From positions 1 through 64,000 of the forward strand of contig NZ_SORN01000007.1 in the NCBI RefSeq assembly GCF_004366635.1: a stretch of 64,000 nucleotides of DNA, in the 5' to 3' direction. This DNA comes from Roseinatronobacter bogoriensis DSM 18756 (GTDB lineage Bacteria > Pseudomonadota > Alphaproteobacteria > Rhodobacterales > Rhodobacteraceae). Position numbers and translations under genes: made by a program. Numbering within the stretch: position 1 is the first letter of the stretch; each line of letters begins with the position of its first letter. The notes below the pieces were generated by a model. That model was not told the origin of the DNA and made no database searches. It was given only the letters and a program-made list of their open reading frames with translations. Positions 54,309 through 62,374 of this stretch are shown here, piece after piece.

Positions 54309-54387
54309 GTCTGTTCTCTCCTACATGAGCGCCCGGAATAAGAGGGATGCCTGCCAAGCAGCACAGCCCCGGTTGGGCCTTACGATC

Positions 54388-54417
54388 TATGTGGGAAGGC
54401 ACCACCCCTGTTGCAAG
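54388..54417 (-). promoter_or_regulatory. Sigma-32-like promoter of clpB
   Basis: On the minus strand, CTTG (54417-54414) and CCCACATA (54395-54388) are 18 nt apart, close to the alphaproteobacterial RpoH pattern CTTG-N17/18-CYTATNT. The predicted start leaves a leader of about 70 nt. Heat-shock control of clpB is known generally; the match in the -10 is moderate. Confidence 0.5.
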
Positions 54418-54794
54418 ATAGGCACAGGTGTGCAGGGTAGAAATTTATGCCGGTTTATGAACCTGCCATGCAATCGGCCCAGTCGGGCCGCGCCCGATAT
54501 GGGGGACAATACGCGCGTCCATTCCCACAGGACGGTGAATGTGCGATGTGTAGCTTTTCCGTCCTGACAGGCATTCGATAACTGCGACAAGCCAAGTGCA
54601 GCGGGCCAATGCCCTCGCGGTCCTGCACTTCGCGCCACGCTGCTTAGCCCACCCCTCCGCAACGGCTTCAAAGCTGTCATGCGCTATCTTGTATCAGGCG
54701 GCCATAGTCTTGCCAAAAACAGAGTCTACAATCTGAAGATGTGTTGAATTCAGCTTAGGCAGCAATTTTATTTCACTTGATTGATGAGGTGTGA
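54418..54794. other. Intergenic region with structured segments
   Basis: About 375 bp without a supported gene. Two perfect 8-bp stems lie close together: CAGGACGG / CCGTCCTG (54528-54535 with 54559-54566) and AAGTGCAG / CTGCACTT (54594-54601 with 54623-54630), the second with a nested GGGC-CAAT-GCCC hairpin. This is more structure than in other gaps here and could be a small RNA; no clear terminator follows. Confidence 0.4.
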
Positions 54795-55355
54795 ATGCGC
54801 GTACCACTCGTTTTGCTGGGTCTGTCAGCCTTTGGCTATTTTCTTGCGCAAAACCTGCCCGGCTATAGCGATCTGGGGCTACTTGGATTGGTAAGCGGTG
54901 TTGCGGCGCTGATCCTGATTGTCCGGGCGCTCTGGCGCCGGGACAGCAAGACCTCAGCCCCCTATATCCTGCTGGATGGATCAAACGTGATGCATTGGGT
55001 CAATGGACAACCCAGTCTGGAGCCGGTGCGCGAAGTGGTGTCGCATCTTAAACAACAAGGTTATCGGCCCGGCGTCGTGTTTGATGCCAATGCCGGCTAC
55101 AAGCTGGATGGTCGCTACCATAACCACAGGGACCTTGCGCGCAAACTAGGCCTATCGCCCGACCTTGTGCTGGTCGTAAACAAGGGCGAGCCTGCGGATG
55201 GCGTGATTCTGGAATTTGCCGAGGCGCATAACGCACGCATTGTCACGAATGACAGGTTCCGTGACTGGGCCGAACAATTCCCGCAAGTGACCGAGCCGGG
55301 CTATCTGGTTCAAGGCCGTTTTCTCAACGGTAGTTTGCAGCTTGACCTGACCTGA
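54795..55355 (+). CDS. Membrane-anchored NYN-domain ribonuclease-like protein
   Basis: Protein of 186 residues. Two hydrophobic segments (about 1-20 and 28-46) tether it to the membrane, with a positively charged WRRD end facing the cytoplasm. Residues 57-186 resemble the Zc3h12a-like NYN/PIN nuclease fold. The acidic residues expected at the active site are D61 (LLDGSNV), D97 (VVFDAN), D135 (KGEPADG) and D153 (VTNDRFRDW). This suggests a metal-dependent RNase acting on RNA near the inner membrane; neither substrate nor role is known. No Shine-Dalgarno of note; GAGGTG precedes the ATG. It converges with dnaE2. Confidence 0.75.
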   Translation: MRVPLVLLGLSAFGYFLAQNLPGYSDLGLLGLVSGVAALILIVRALWRRDSKTSAPYILLDGSNVMHWVNGQPSLEPVREVVSHLKQQGYRPGVVFDANAGYKLDGRYHNHRDLARKLGLSPDLVLVVNKGEPADGVILEFAEAHNARIVTNDRFRDWAEQFPQVTEPGYLVQGRFLNGSLQLDLT

Positions 55356-55404
55356 AACATTACACGCAAATATGCGCAACCTGCCCCAGATACTGCATTG
55401 TTCA

Positions 55405-58400
55405 TCAGTGAAAATCACGGCTGGGAAACAGTTGCTTGGCCTGTTCGCGCGGATGACGCACAGAGCGCGGCTGGCGGGTCGGCACGGGGCGGCGCGCCTC
55501 GTCGCCGCGTCCCAATGTCGGGTCGATCACCCCGCGCCCCATCTCGCCCAACAGGTCTGAGCAATCCTCGACCCGCTCTGCGATCACATGGATAACAGCC
55601 CCCTCGCGCTGCACGCGACCAACGACCCGCAGCAATCGTCCGCCAATAACCGCGCGCCGATACTGTTCATAGATTTTTGGCCAGACCACCACATTGCTGA
55701 CCCCGGTTTCATCTTCAAGCGTCAGAAAGATTACGCCCGAGGCCGTGCCGGGGCGCTGGCGCGTGATCACCAGCCCGCAGACAGAAACCCGCCCGCGCGC
55801 CTGTGGCAATTGGTCATGCGCCGTCAGGCCCGGCAGACCGGGGCGCAACAATTCCATCGGATGGGCGCGCAAGGACAGCCGCAGCGACAGGTAATCCTCG
55901 ACCACGGCTTCTCCCAGACTCAGCGCGGGTAGGGTGACAGGGGCTTCAACAATTCCCTCGCCGTCCATCCCAGCCTCGAACAATGGCAAGGGGCGGGGGG
56001 CCTTGAGCGCGCGCACCGCCCAAAGTGCGTCGCGCCGGGCCAGCCCCATACAGGCCAGCGCATCCGCTTCGGCCAATCGGGTCAGCGCGGCGGGGGACAC
56101 CCCGGCGCGTCGCCACAAGCTTTCTGCGTCGGGATAGCCATTGCCGCGCGCGGCCACGATCCACTCTGCATCGCCCTGCCCCACCCCGCGCACTTGCCGA
56201 AACCCAAGACGCAGCGCAAGGCGACCATCGGCGCGTGGCTCCAACGTGCAATCCCAGTGCGAATGGTTCACCGAGACGGGCCGCACTTCTACCCCGTGTT
56301 CGCGGGCATCGCGCACGATCTGGGCGGGGGCATAGAACCCCATCGGCTGCGAATTCAAAAGCGCACAGGCAAAGGCCGCAGGGTGATGGCGCTTCAACCA
56401 GGCGGAAGCATAGACCAGCAGCGCGAAGCTGGCAGCGTGGCTTTCAGGAAAACCATATTCGCCAAAGCCTTCGATCTGGGCGAAACAGGCTTCGGCGAAG
56501 TCGGGCGCATAGCCGCGTTCCAGCATCCCGGCAAGGAAGCGGTCCCGAAAACTGCCAATCGTCCCCATACGCTTGAAGGTGGCCAGCGACCGGCGCAGCC
56601 TGTCGGCTTCCTCGGGGGTGAAACCGGCCGCGACCACGGCAATCTGCATGGCCTGCTCCTGAAACAGCGGCACGCCCAACGTGCGCTCCAGCACGCCGCG
56701 CAACTCGGGCGAGGGCAGATGCACCGCCTCTTTTCCCTGACGGCGACGGATATAAGGGTGCACCATACCGCCCTGAATGGGGCCGGGGCGAACAATCGCC
56801 ACCTCGATCACCAGATCATACATACAACGCGGGCGCATGCGCGGCAGGAAATTCATCTGCGCGCGGCTCTCCACCTGAAACACGCCAATCGCATCGGCGC
56901 GGCACAGCATGTCATAAGTGGCGCTGTCCTCGCGTGGCAGGTTTTCCAGCGTGTAGCGCGACCCGCCGTGATGGGCGATCAGATCGAAGCATTTGCGGAT
57001 GCAGGTCAACATGCCAAGGCTCAGCACATCGACCTTCAGGATGCCAAGTGCGTTGATATCATCCTTGTCCCATTCGATGACGGTGCGCCCCTCCATCGCG
57101 GCATTCTCGATCGGGCATAATTCATCCAGCCGCCCTTTGGTAATGACAAACCCGCCGACATGCTGGGACAAATGACGCGGAAAGCCGATGATTTCGGCGA
57201 TCAGTTCCATCGTCTGGGCAAGGCGCGGTTCTGACGCATCCAGCCCAAGTTCGCGCAACCGCTCTGGCGCAGGCGGGCCAGAGCGCCAGCCCATGGATGA
57301 TGACGCCAGCGCCGACACCACATCAGCCGACAGGCCCATGACCTTGCCCACCTCGCGCACAGCGGCGCGCGACCGGAAATGGATCACCGTGGCGGTCAGC
57401 CCTGCACGGTCACGCCCGTAACGCTCGTAAATGTGTTGAATCACTTCCTCGCGGCGCTCATGTTCAAAATCGACATCAATATCGGGCGGCTCGCCGCGCG
57501 CTTCGGACATGAACCGCTCGAACACCATGGAAATCGTGTCCGGGGGCACTTCGGTAATGCCCAGCACATAGCAAATCACCGAATTAGCCGCCGACCCGCG
57601 CCCCTGACACAGAATGCCACGCCCACGCGCAAAGGCGACGATATCATGCACAGTCAGGAAATAGGACGCAAAACCAAGGGCTGCGATAATGCGCAATTCC
57701 TTGGCCACCTTTGCGGCCGTATCGGGCGGCGCCCCTGTCGGAAACCGTCGCCAAAGACCGTCCTGCACCAACCGCTCCAACCGCGCTTGTGCCGGTTCGC
57801 CATTGGTGACCTCATCAGGGTATTCATACGACAATTCATCCAGACTGAAGGCACAGCGATCTGCAATTTCCACTGTGCGGCGCAGGGCTGCGGGATAAGC
57901 CGCAAAAATACGCGCCATCTCAGCCCCGGATTTCAGGCGCGACTCGGCATTGGCCAGCGCCCGCGCACCAAGACTGTCAATATCGCACCCAATCCGCAGA
58001 CATGTCAGAACATCGGCCAGTTTGCGCCGCCGCGCGCTGTGCATATGCACATTTCCCAAGGCCACCATCGGCATGGCCAGCACCGCCGCCTGATGCGCCC
58101 GCATGGCAAGGCGTTCAGGGTCACGCCCGTCATAACCGGGACTGGTCCCAAGATAACAGTTTCCGGGAAACCGCGCTGCGATCTGGCGAATTTGTCCCTC
58201 AGCTTGCGCATCGCGCCCCTCAAGGGGCAAGGCAATCAGGATTATGTCGCAAGCCATATCCAGCAGGTCGGTATGATCCAGATGGCATTCGCCCTTGGGC
58301 GCGCGCCGCTTGCCAAGGCTGAGAAGTCGGGACAGGCGGGCATATCCCGCGCGACACACAGGCAGCGCCAGCCATTCGACAGCACTATCGCGCAAGACCA

Positions 58401-58722
58401 GCCGCGCGCCAACAATCAGGCGCGGCAAAGGACCACTTGGCACAGACAGGGCAGCGCCCGTCTCGGTCTGGCGGCTGGATGTATCCGTCTGCCGGTGCGA
58501 GCGGATGGACAAGGCCTCGTCGCGCGCGCGGCCCAACTCGCGCAGGGCCACATGCGCCCGCACGACACCGGCCAGCGAATTGCGATCCGTAATCGCAATG
58601 GCACAAAGCCCAAGCTCTGCCGCGCGGGCAACCAGTTCTTCGGGGTGCGATGCCCCTGTCAGAAAGGTAAAATTCGACGTTACGCAGAGTTCGGCATAAC
58701 CGGACAGGTCCGCGTCAGACAT
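55405..58722 (-). CDS. dnaE2: Error-prone DNA polymerase DnaE2
   Basis: Protein of 1105 residues, a C-family polymerase. The start FTFLTGASHPEELV is in the PHP domain. The polymerase catalytic acids lie in PDIDVDF near 410, and the C-terminal OB-fold segment (GLVITRQRPGTASGVIFLTLEDETG) is followed by the short tail typical of DnaE2, shorter than replicative DnaE1. DnaE2 normally works with ImuA and ImuB in SOS mutagenesis, usually as one imuA-imuB-dnaE2 operon; here the upstream neighbour is trmB, so dnaE2 stands alone. A consensus alphaproteobacterial SOS box is 26 bp before the ATG. Confidence 0.95.
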   Translation of the reverse strand: MSDADLSGYAELCVTSNFTFLTGASHPEELVARAAELGLCAIAITDRNSLAGVVRAHVALRELGRARDEALSIRSHRQTDTSSRQTETGAALSVPSGPLPRLIVGARLVLRDSAVEWLALPVCRAGYARLSRLLSLGKRRAPKGECHLDHTDLLDMACDIILIALPLEGRDAQAEGQIRQIAARFPGNCYLGTSPGYDGRDPERLAMRAHQAAVLAMPMVALGNVHMHSARRRKLADVLTCLRIGCDIDSLGARALANAESRLKSGAEMARIFAAYPAALRRTVEIADRCAFSLDELSYEYPDEVTNGEPAQARLERLVQDGLWRRFPTGAPPDTAAKVAKELRIIAALGFASYFLTVHDIVAFARGRGILCQGRGSAANSVICYVLGITEVPPDTISMVFERFMSEARGEPPDIDVDFEHERREEVIQHIYERYGRDRAGLTATVIHFRSRAAVREVGKVMGLSADVVSALASSSMGWRSGPPAPERLRELGLDASEPRLAQTMELIAEIIGFPRHLSQHVGGFVITKGRLDELCPIENAAMEGRTVIEWDKDDINALGILKVDVLSLGMLTCIRKCFDLIAHHGGSRYTLENLPREDSATYDMLCRADAIGVFQVESRAQMNFLPRMRPRCMYDLVIEVAIVRPGPIQGGMVHPYIRRRQGKEAVHLPSPELRGVLERTLGVPLFQEQAMQIAVVAAGFTPEEADRLRRSLATFKRMGTIGSFRDRFLAGMLERGYAPDFAEACFAQIEGFGEYGFPESHAASFALLVYASAWLKRHHPAAFACALLNSQPMGFYAPAQIVRDAREHGVEVRPVSVNHSHWDCTLEPRADGRLALRLGFRQVRGVGQGDAEWIVAARGNGYPDAESLWRRAGVSPAALTRLAEADALACMGLARRDALWAVRALKAPRPLPLFEAGMDGEGIVEAPVTLPALSLGEAVVEDYLSLRLSLRAHPMELLRPGLPGLTAHDQLPQARGRVSVCGLVITRQRPGTASGVIFLTLEDETGVSNVVVWPKIYEQYRRAVIGGRLLRVVGRVQREGAVIHVIAERVEDCSDLLGEMGRGVIDPTLGRGDEARRPVPTRQPRSVRHPREQAKQLFPSRDFH

Positions 58723-58747
58723 GCTTGCCCCTCTTCACAGATCAAAT

Positions 58748-58762
58748 GTTCTATATTTGTTC
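58748..58762. promoter_or_regulatory. LexA (SOS) box upstream of dnaE2
   Basis: GTTC-TATATTT-GTTC is an exact match to the direct-repeat LexA operator GTTC-N7-GTTC of alphaproteobacteria. It is centred about 33 bp before the dnaE2 start codon, where it would block the promoter until DNA damage. Confidence 0.8.
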
Positions 58763-58806
58763 CGCGCCGATTCGGGCAAGCCCTGTTGTCCGCAGTCGCA
58801 GATAAA

Positions 58807-59532
58807 TCAGCGCGCAGGCGCTGTGTTGCGCCGAAAGGTCAGGTAATGCGGGCTGCGGCCTTCGCGCAGGGCCTTTTGCTCATAGCGGGTCGAAATCCAG
58901 TCATCCCAAGGGGTTTGCCAATCCGCGGGCTCTGGCGTCAGGCAGTCAAACCCGGCAGGCGGCACTTCCTCAAGTGTCTGGCGCACATAATCGGGAATAT
59001 CTGTTGCCACGCGAAAGATCGCGCCGGGCTGCAACACCCGCGCCAGCGGGTCCAGATAGTCCGGCGTGACAAAACGGCGGCGATGGTGACGCGCCTTGGG
59101 CCATGGGTCTGGATACAACAAAAAAGCCCGCTGCAAGCAGCTGTCAGGCAAGACATCGAACAGATCGCGCACATCCCAAGGGTAAATGCGCAGATTCTCG
59201 ACATTCGCACCGCGAATCTTGCCCAGCAGCATGGCAACACCGTTGATATAGGGTTCGCAGCCGATCAGGCCGATATCGGGGTTCAAGCTGCACTGGTGCA
59301 CCAGATGTTCGCCCCCGCCAAAGCCCACTTCCAGCCAAAGCGGGCGGGCATCCCCAAAGAAGCTTTGTGGGGCTACGGCCGCACGCTCTGGGTTGTCTTC
59401 ATGGCTGACGCCAACCGGGCGCAAGGCGTGCAGGTCTTCATCCAGGTAACGTTTTTGCGCGGGCCGCAGGGATTTACCCTTGATCCGGCCATAGAAATTA
59501 CGCTTCTCGGGGGGGGTATCTGGGGCAGTCAT
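58807..59532 (-). CDS. trmB: tRNA (guanine-N7-)-methyltransferase TrmB
   Basis: Protein of about 241 residues. TrmB makes m7G46 in the variable loop of tRNAs. The family blocks are RNFYGRIKGKSLRPAQ near the start, WLEVGFGGGEHLVHQ (SAM motif I), FLLYPDPWPKARHHRRRFV (the DPWPKxRH signature) and a C-terminal YLTFRR. I start at ATG 59532 (MTAPDTPPEK); the longer frame from 59592 is not conserved. It is upstream of dnaE2 on the same strand, but the SOS box lies between them, so they are separately controlled. Confidence 0.95.
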   Translation of the reverse strand: MTAPDTPPEKRNFYGRIKGKSLRPAQKRYLDEDLHALRPVGVSHEDNPERAAVAPQSFFGDARPLWLEVGFGGGEHLVHQCSLNPDIGLIGCEPYINGVAMLLGKIRGANVENLRIYPWDVRDLFDVLPDSCLQRAFLLYPDPWPKARHHRRRFVTPDYLDPLARVLQPGAIFRVATDIPDYVRQTLEEVPPAGFDCLTPEPADWQTPWDDWISTRYEQKALREGRSPHYLTFRRNTAPAR

Positions 59533-59714
59533 TGCGGCACTCCACGTTGCGCGCGCGGGTATGCAGGCCATGAATGCCCCCGTCAAGACCATGTGCGGCG
59601 GTTCGGGTTTACAACCCTGCCATGACTTGGCATGCTTATGTCACTGCTACAGAGCCACCGTGCGAGCTTGCGCGCCTCTGACAATTCACCCACACATTCC
59701 TGAAAGGATATCTC

Positions 59715-60143
59715 ATGACGCAGGCGACAGCCGGCAATACAGTACGTATTCATTACACAGGCACGCTTGAGGACGGCTCAGTCTTCGACAGTTCCGAAGG
59801 GCGCGATCCGCTGGAATTTCAACTTGGATCAGGCTCGATCATTCCCGGTCTGGACCGCGCGATCAATGGCATGAGTGTCGGCGAACAGAAAACCGTCACC
59901 ATTCCAAGTGCAGAAGCCTATGGCGCGTATCAGCCCCAGGCGCGTCAGGATGTACCACGCGACCAGATCCCGGACAATATTCCGCTGGACCCCGGCACAA
60001 TGCTGCAAATGCAAACGCCCGAAGGCGGCGCGATCCCGGTCGTTGTGGCCGAAGTGACAGAACAAAGCGTCACTCTGGATGCGAATCATCCATTGGCAGG
60101 CAAAGATCTGACCTTCGCAGTCGAAGTCGTCTCGGTTAGCTGA
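59715..60143 (+). CDS. FKBP-type peptidyl-prolyl cis-trans isomerase (SlyD-like)
   Basis: Protein of 142 residues without signal peptide, so cytoplasmic. FKBP core: VRIHYTGTLEDGSVFDSS at 10-27, PLEFQLGSGSIIPGLDRAI, and an inserted-in-flap domain (about 70-125) as in SlyD/FkpB. The C-terminal His/Cys metal-binding tail of SlyD is missing, so FkpB/SlpA-like is also possible. It catalyses prolyl isomerisation and acts as a folding helper. AAAGGA lies before the ATG. A CTTG / CCCACACA pair upstream resembles the clpB promoter but is weaker. It converges with the RTX gene with 7 bp between stops. Confidence 0.9.
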   Translation: MTQATAGNTVRIHYTGTLEDGSVFDSSEGRDPLEFQLGSGSIIPGLDRAINGMSVGEQKTVTIPSAEAYGAYQPQARQDVPRDQIPDNIPLDPGTMLQMQTPEGGAIPVVVAEVTEQSVTLDANHPLAGKDLTFAVEVVSVS

Positions 60144-60150
60144 AGTCGCA

Positions 60151-61119
60151 TCACTGCGCGGCCATCGCCGCGGGATGGCCCGAAACAATCGCAATCGCAT
60201 CCGCTGTCAAACCGGATGCGTTTGTGACATGCGCGACAATCAGGCCATTCAGACGAATATCCGCCATATCAGGCCGCTCGGGGCTGAATGTCACACTTAC
60301 ATCCGGCTGTGACAGTCGCTCCGGGTCATAGTGCAACACGATCTGGTCCTGATCAGGGCTGTAATCGACGATGGTAGCGGGCGCCCGTCCGGCCAGCCAG
60401 TCGCCCAGCGCGAAAGTATCGTCTCCTTCACCACCATTCAGCGTATCGCCCTGCCCTGCGATCAGAAGGTCATCGCCCGCGCCACCATTGAGGAAATTCT
60501 CGCCACTGCGATCATGCCCTGTATCGTCCAGAACCGCCCCCACTAACGTATCGTCCCCGGCACCGCCTATCAGGACATTATCGCCGCCCCCTGCAAAAAG
60601 CAGGTCATCCCCCCATCCGCCTTCCAATGTGTCATTGCCTGTTCCTCCAATCAGGGTGTCATCGCCCTCACCCCCGATCAGATGGTTGTCGCCGCTCTCG
60701 ACCCGCAGCAAATTGTTCCCGCCCGCACCAATCAGAACATCATTTCCCCCACCGCCCGAAAGCGTGTCATCGGCGACAGCCCCCCTCAAACGGTCATCCC
60801 CGTCGCCGCCTTCCAGAAAAACCGGTTCTGGCGGCAGCGCAGGTGGATACAGGTCGCTGCTGTGAATGCGCTCGTGAAGGTCATCGAACAATCCCATATC
60901 CGTTTCATGGTCAGGCTGGGACCAAGGGGGCGGTGCCTGCTCTGTAAGGGTTATCGTGTCAGAAAGCCCGAAATCCGGGGTAGACGGTGCCTCTTCCCTG
61001 AAGGATTTCACATCTGTCTCGGGCTCCTTCTCTTCATCTTCATCGCCACCCGAGCCCACGAAAACATCAGAAAAAGAGGCCGCCGCAACCGCGGCCAGCA
61101 AGCCAAAAAACATCCACAT
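60151..61119 (-). CDS. Membrane-anchored RTX-repeat calcium-binding protein
   Basis: Protein of 322 residues. An N-terminal hydrophobic anchor (MFFGLLAAVAAASF) is followed by an acidic spacer (GGDEDEEKEPETD), then from about residue 105 a run of roughly ten RTX nonapeptides of the GGxGxDxLx type (GGEGDDTLIGGTGND, GGAGDDTLVGAV, GGEGDDTFAL). The final 80 residues resemble the C-terminal part of serralysin/hemolysin-type proteins. RTX repeats roll into a calcium-filled beta helix outside the cell. Such proteins normally leave by type I secretion with a C-terminal signal; this one has an N-terminal anchor or signal, and no transporter is adjacent. GTG/ATG alternatives exist, including ATG 61128. 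Confidence 0.8.
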   Translation of the reverse strand: MWMFFGLLAAVAAASFSDVFVGSGGDEDEEKEPETDVKSFREEAPSTPDFGLSDTITLTEQAPPPWSQPDHETDMGLFDDLHERIHSSDLYPPALPPEPVFLEGGDGDDRLRGAVADDTLSGGGGNDVLIGAGGNNLLRVESGDNHLIGGEGDDTLIGGTGNDTLEGGWGDDLLFAGGGDNVLIGGAGDDTLVGAVLDDTGHDRSGENFLNGGAGDDLLIAGQGDTLNGGEGDDTFALGDWLAGRAPATIVDYSPDQDQIVLHYDPERLSQPDVSVTFSPERPDMADIRLNGLIVAHVTNASGLTADAIAIVSGHPAAMAAQ

Positions 61120-61380
61120 CGCACCCAACCTTCACAAACACGCAGTTCCAGTCACCAATCCCCAAGCTGGATTATACCCTGACCAAACAGACCAACGAAG
61201 CAGTTTCGCGCGCCAACGCCCGCAAAACTGCAAGCCTGGTTAACAGCGCTTGAAGACTTCGGGGCTTTTCAAACGCATCTTTCTGGTCTATCTGACCCTC
61301 GCGCCGACAGGCGTGACTCCATCGGCCTTGCTGGACGACATCCCGGCCTGCGCCTTCACCTTCAAACCAAGGAGAACCCG

Positions 61381-61650
61381 ATGTCGATTACTGTAGAAGA
61401 CAAGAACCGCCTGATCGCAGAATTCGCACGTGCCGAAGGCGATACCGGCTCGCCCGAAGTTCAGGTTGCCGTGCTGACCAAGCGCATCTCCAACCTGACC
61501 GAGCATTTCAAGACCCATAAAAAGGACAACCACTCCCGCCGTGGGCTTCTGAAACTCGTGGCAACCCGCCGCAAACTGCTGGATTATGTGCGCAGCAAGG
61601 ACGAGGCACGCTACCGTGACCTCATCGGAAAACTGGGCATTCGCCGCTAA
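61381..61650 (+). CDS. rpsO: 30S ribosomal protein S15
   Basis: Protein of 89 residues. S15 binds the central domain of 16S rRNA and contributes to bridge B4. The core is nearly invariant: GDTGSPEVQVAVLTKRI, LTEHFKTHKKDNHSRRGLL and the C-terminal YRDLIGKLGIRR. AAGGAG lies just before the ATG. In many genomes pnp follows; here it does not, the gene being closed by a terminator. The 250 bp upstream may hold the S15 autoregulatory leader, but I could not recognise its pseudoknot. Confidence 0.97.
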   Translation: MSITVEDKNRLIAEFARAEGDTGSPEVQVAVLTKRISNLTEHFKTHKKDNHSRRGLLKLVATRRKLLDYVRSKDEARYRDLIGKLGIRR

Positions 61651-61675
61651 GGCATACCCCTTTGACCGACGCTTG

Positions 61676-61699
61676 CGCCCGCCCTCCGGCGGGCGTTTT
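61676..61699 (+). terminator. Terminator after rpsO
   Basis: CGCCCGCC (61676-61683) pairs with GGCGGGCG (61688-61695), followed by TTTT. Confidence 0.88.
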
Positions 61700-61721
61700 G
61701 CATTCTTCGTCCAGATTTCAT

Positions 61722-61775
61722 CCTTGCACAAATATCCGCGGGGGAGGCCGCTTGCGGCCGGGGGCGGCAGCCCCC
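61722..61775 (-). repeat. Related GC-hairpin plus AT-tail element, copy 3
   Basis: On the minus strand a GC-rich part (GGGGGCTGCCGCCCCC region, then GGCCGC / GCGGCC) is followed by GGATATTTGTGCAAGG, similar in layout to the repeats at 16559 and 42626 but not identical in sequence. It begins just after the TetR gene stop. Confidence 0.45.
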
Positions 61776-61776
61776 A

Positions 61777-62373
61777 TCATCGCAACTTCTCAATCCCCCC
61801 CAGCAGAATATCTGTTGCCAGATCCGCATAATCCGCGCGGCTTACGGGGCCGCCTTCCTTGAACCAAGTGTAGACCCAATTCATCATGCCGAAAATCGAC
61901 ATAGTCACAGGCATCAGAATCGGGCGCTCGGCCTCGAGGTCAGGGTTGACCTCTCGGATCACCGTCGCAAAGCGCCGCACGATCCGTCGTTCGATCGCCA
62001 TGATCTCGTCGCGCTGCTCTTGCGGCAATGTCTGCGTCCCGTTCAGCTGAACATTGTGATAATCATCTGAATCCCTGTATTGCTCCAGCACGGCATGAAC
62101 CAATGCGCGCAGGCGTCGTTTTGGCGGGGCATCGGGCTGATCTGCGGCGGCGATAGCCTCATCCAGTTCGGTCAGATTGGTGCGCAGGATATCGAAGATC
62201 AGCGCATCACGGCCGGGATAGTAGTGATATAGCAAGGCTTTCGATACATCTGCACGCGCCGCGATTTGCGACATTGAGGCCTTGTCCATTCCAACTTCGG
62301 CAAAGACAGCGGCGGCACTGCGCAAGATACTGCGTTGCTTCACCTCGAAATCATGTGCACGAGACCGTGCCAT
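61777..62373 (-). CDS. TetR family transcriptional regulator
   Basis: Protein of 198 residues. The N-terminal helix-turn-helix is classic (ILRSAAAVFAEVGMDKASMSQIAARADVSKALLYHYYPGRDALI), and the helical ligand domain follows. Its position directly after paaK (1 bp between stop and start) suggests a regulator of the phenylacetate-type pathway sensing an aryl-CoA, comparable in role to PaaR, but this is inferred from context. ATG 62373 is chosen; the frame remains open to 62439 over the end of paaK. Confidence 0.88.
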   Translation of the reverse strand: MARSRAHDFEVKQRSILRSAAAVFAEVGMDKASMSQIAARADVSKALLYHYYPGRDALIFDILRTNLTELDEAIAAADQPDAPPKRRLRALVHAVLEQYRDSDDYHNVQLNGTQTLPQEQRDEIMAIERRIVRRFATVIREVNPDLEAERPILMPVTMSIFGMMNWVYTWFKEGGPVSRADYADLATDILLGGIEKLR

Positions 62374-62374
62374 T

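Noticed and set aside
57379..59625. 748-codon + frame opposite dnaE2 and trmB
   Set aside because: Antisense to two clearly recognised genes; no domain and typical antisense composition.
59667..59696. Heat-shock promoter for the FKBP gene
   Set aside because: The -35 and spacing fit, but the -10 is poorer than at clpB and leaves a very short leader; kept only as a comment.
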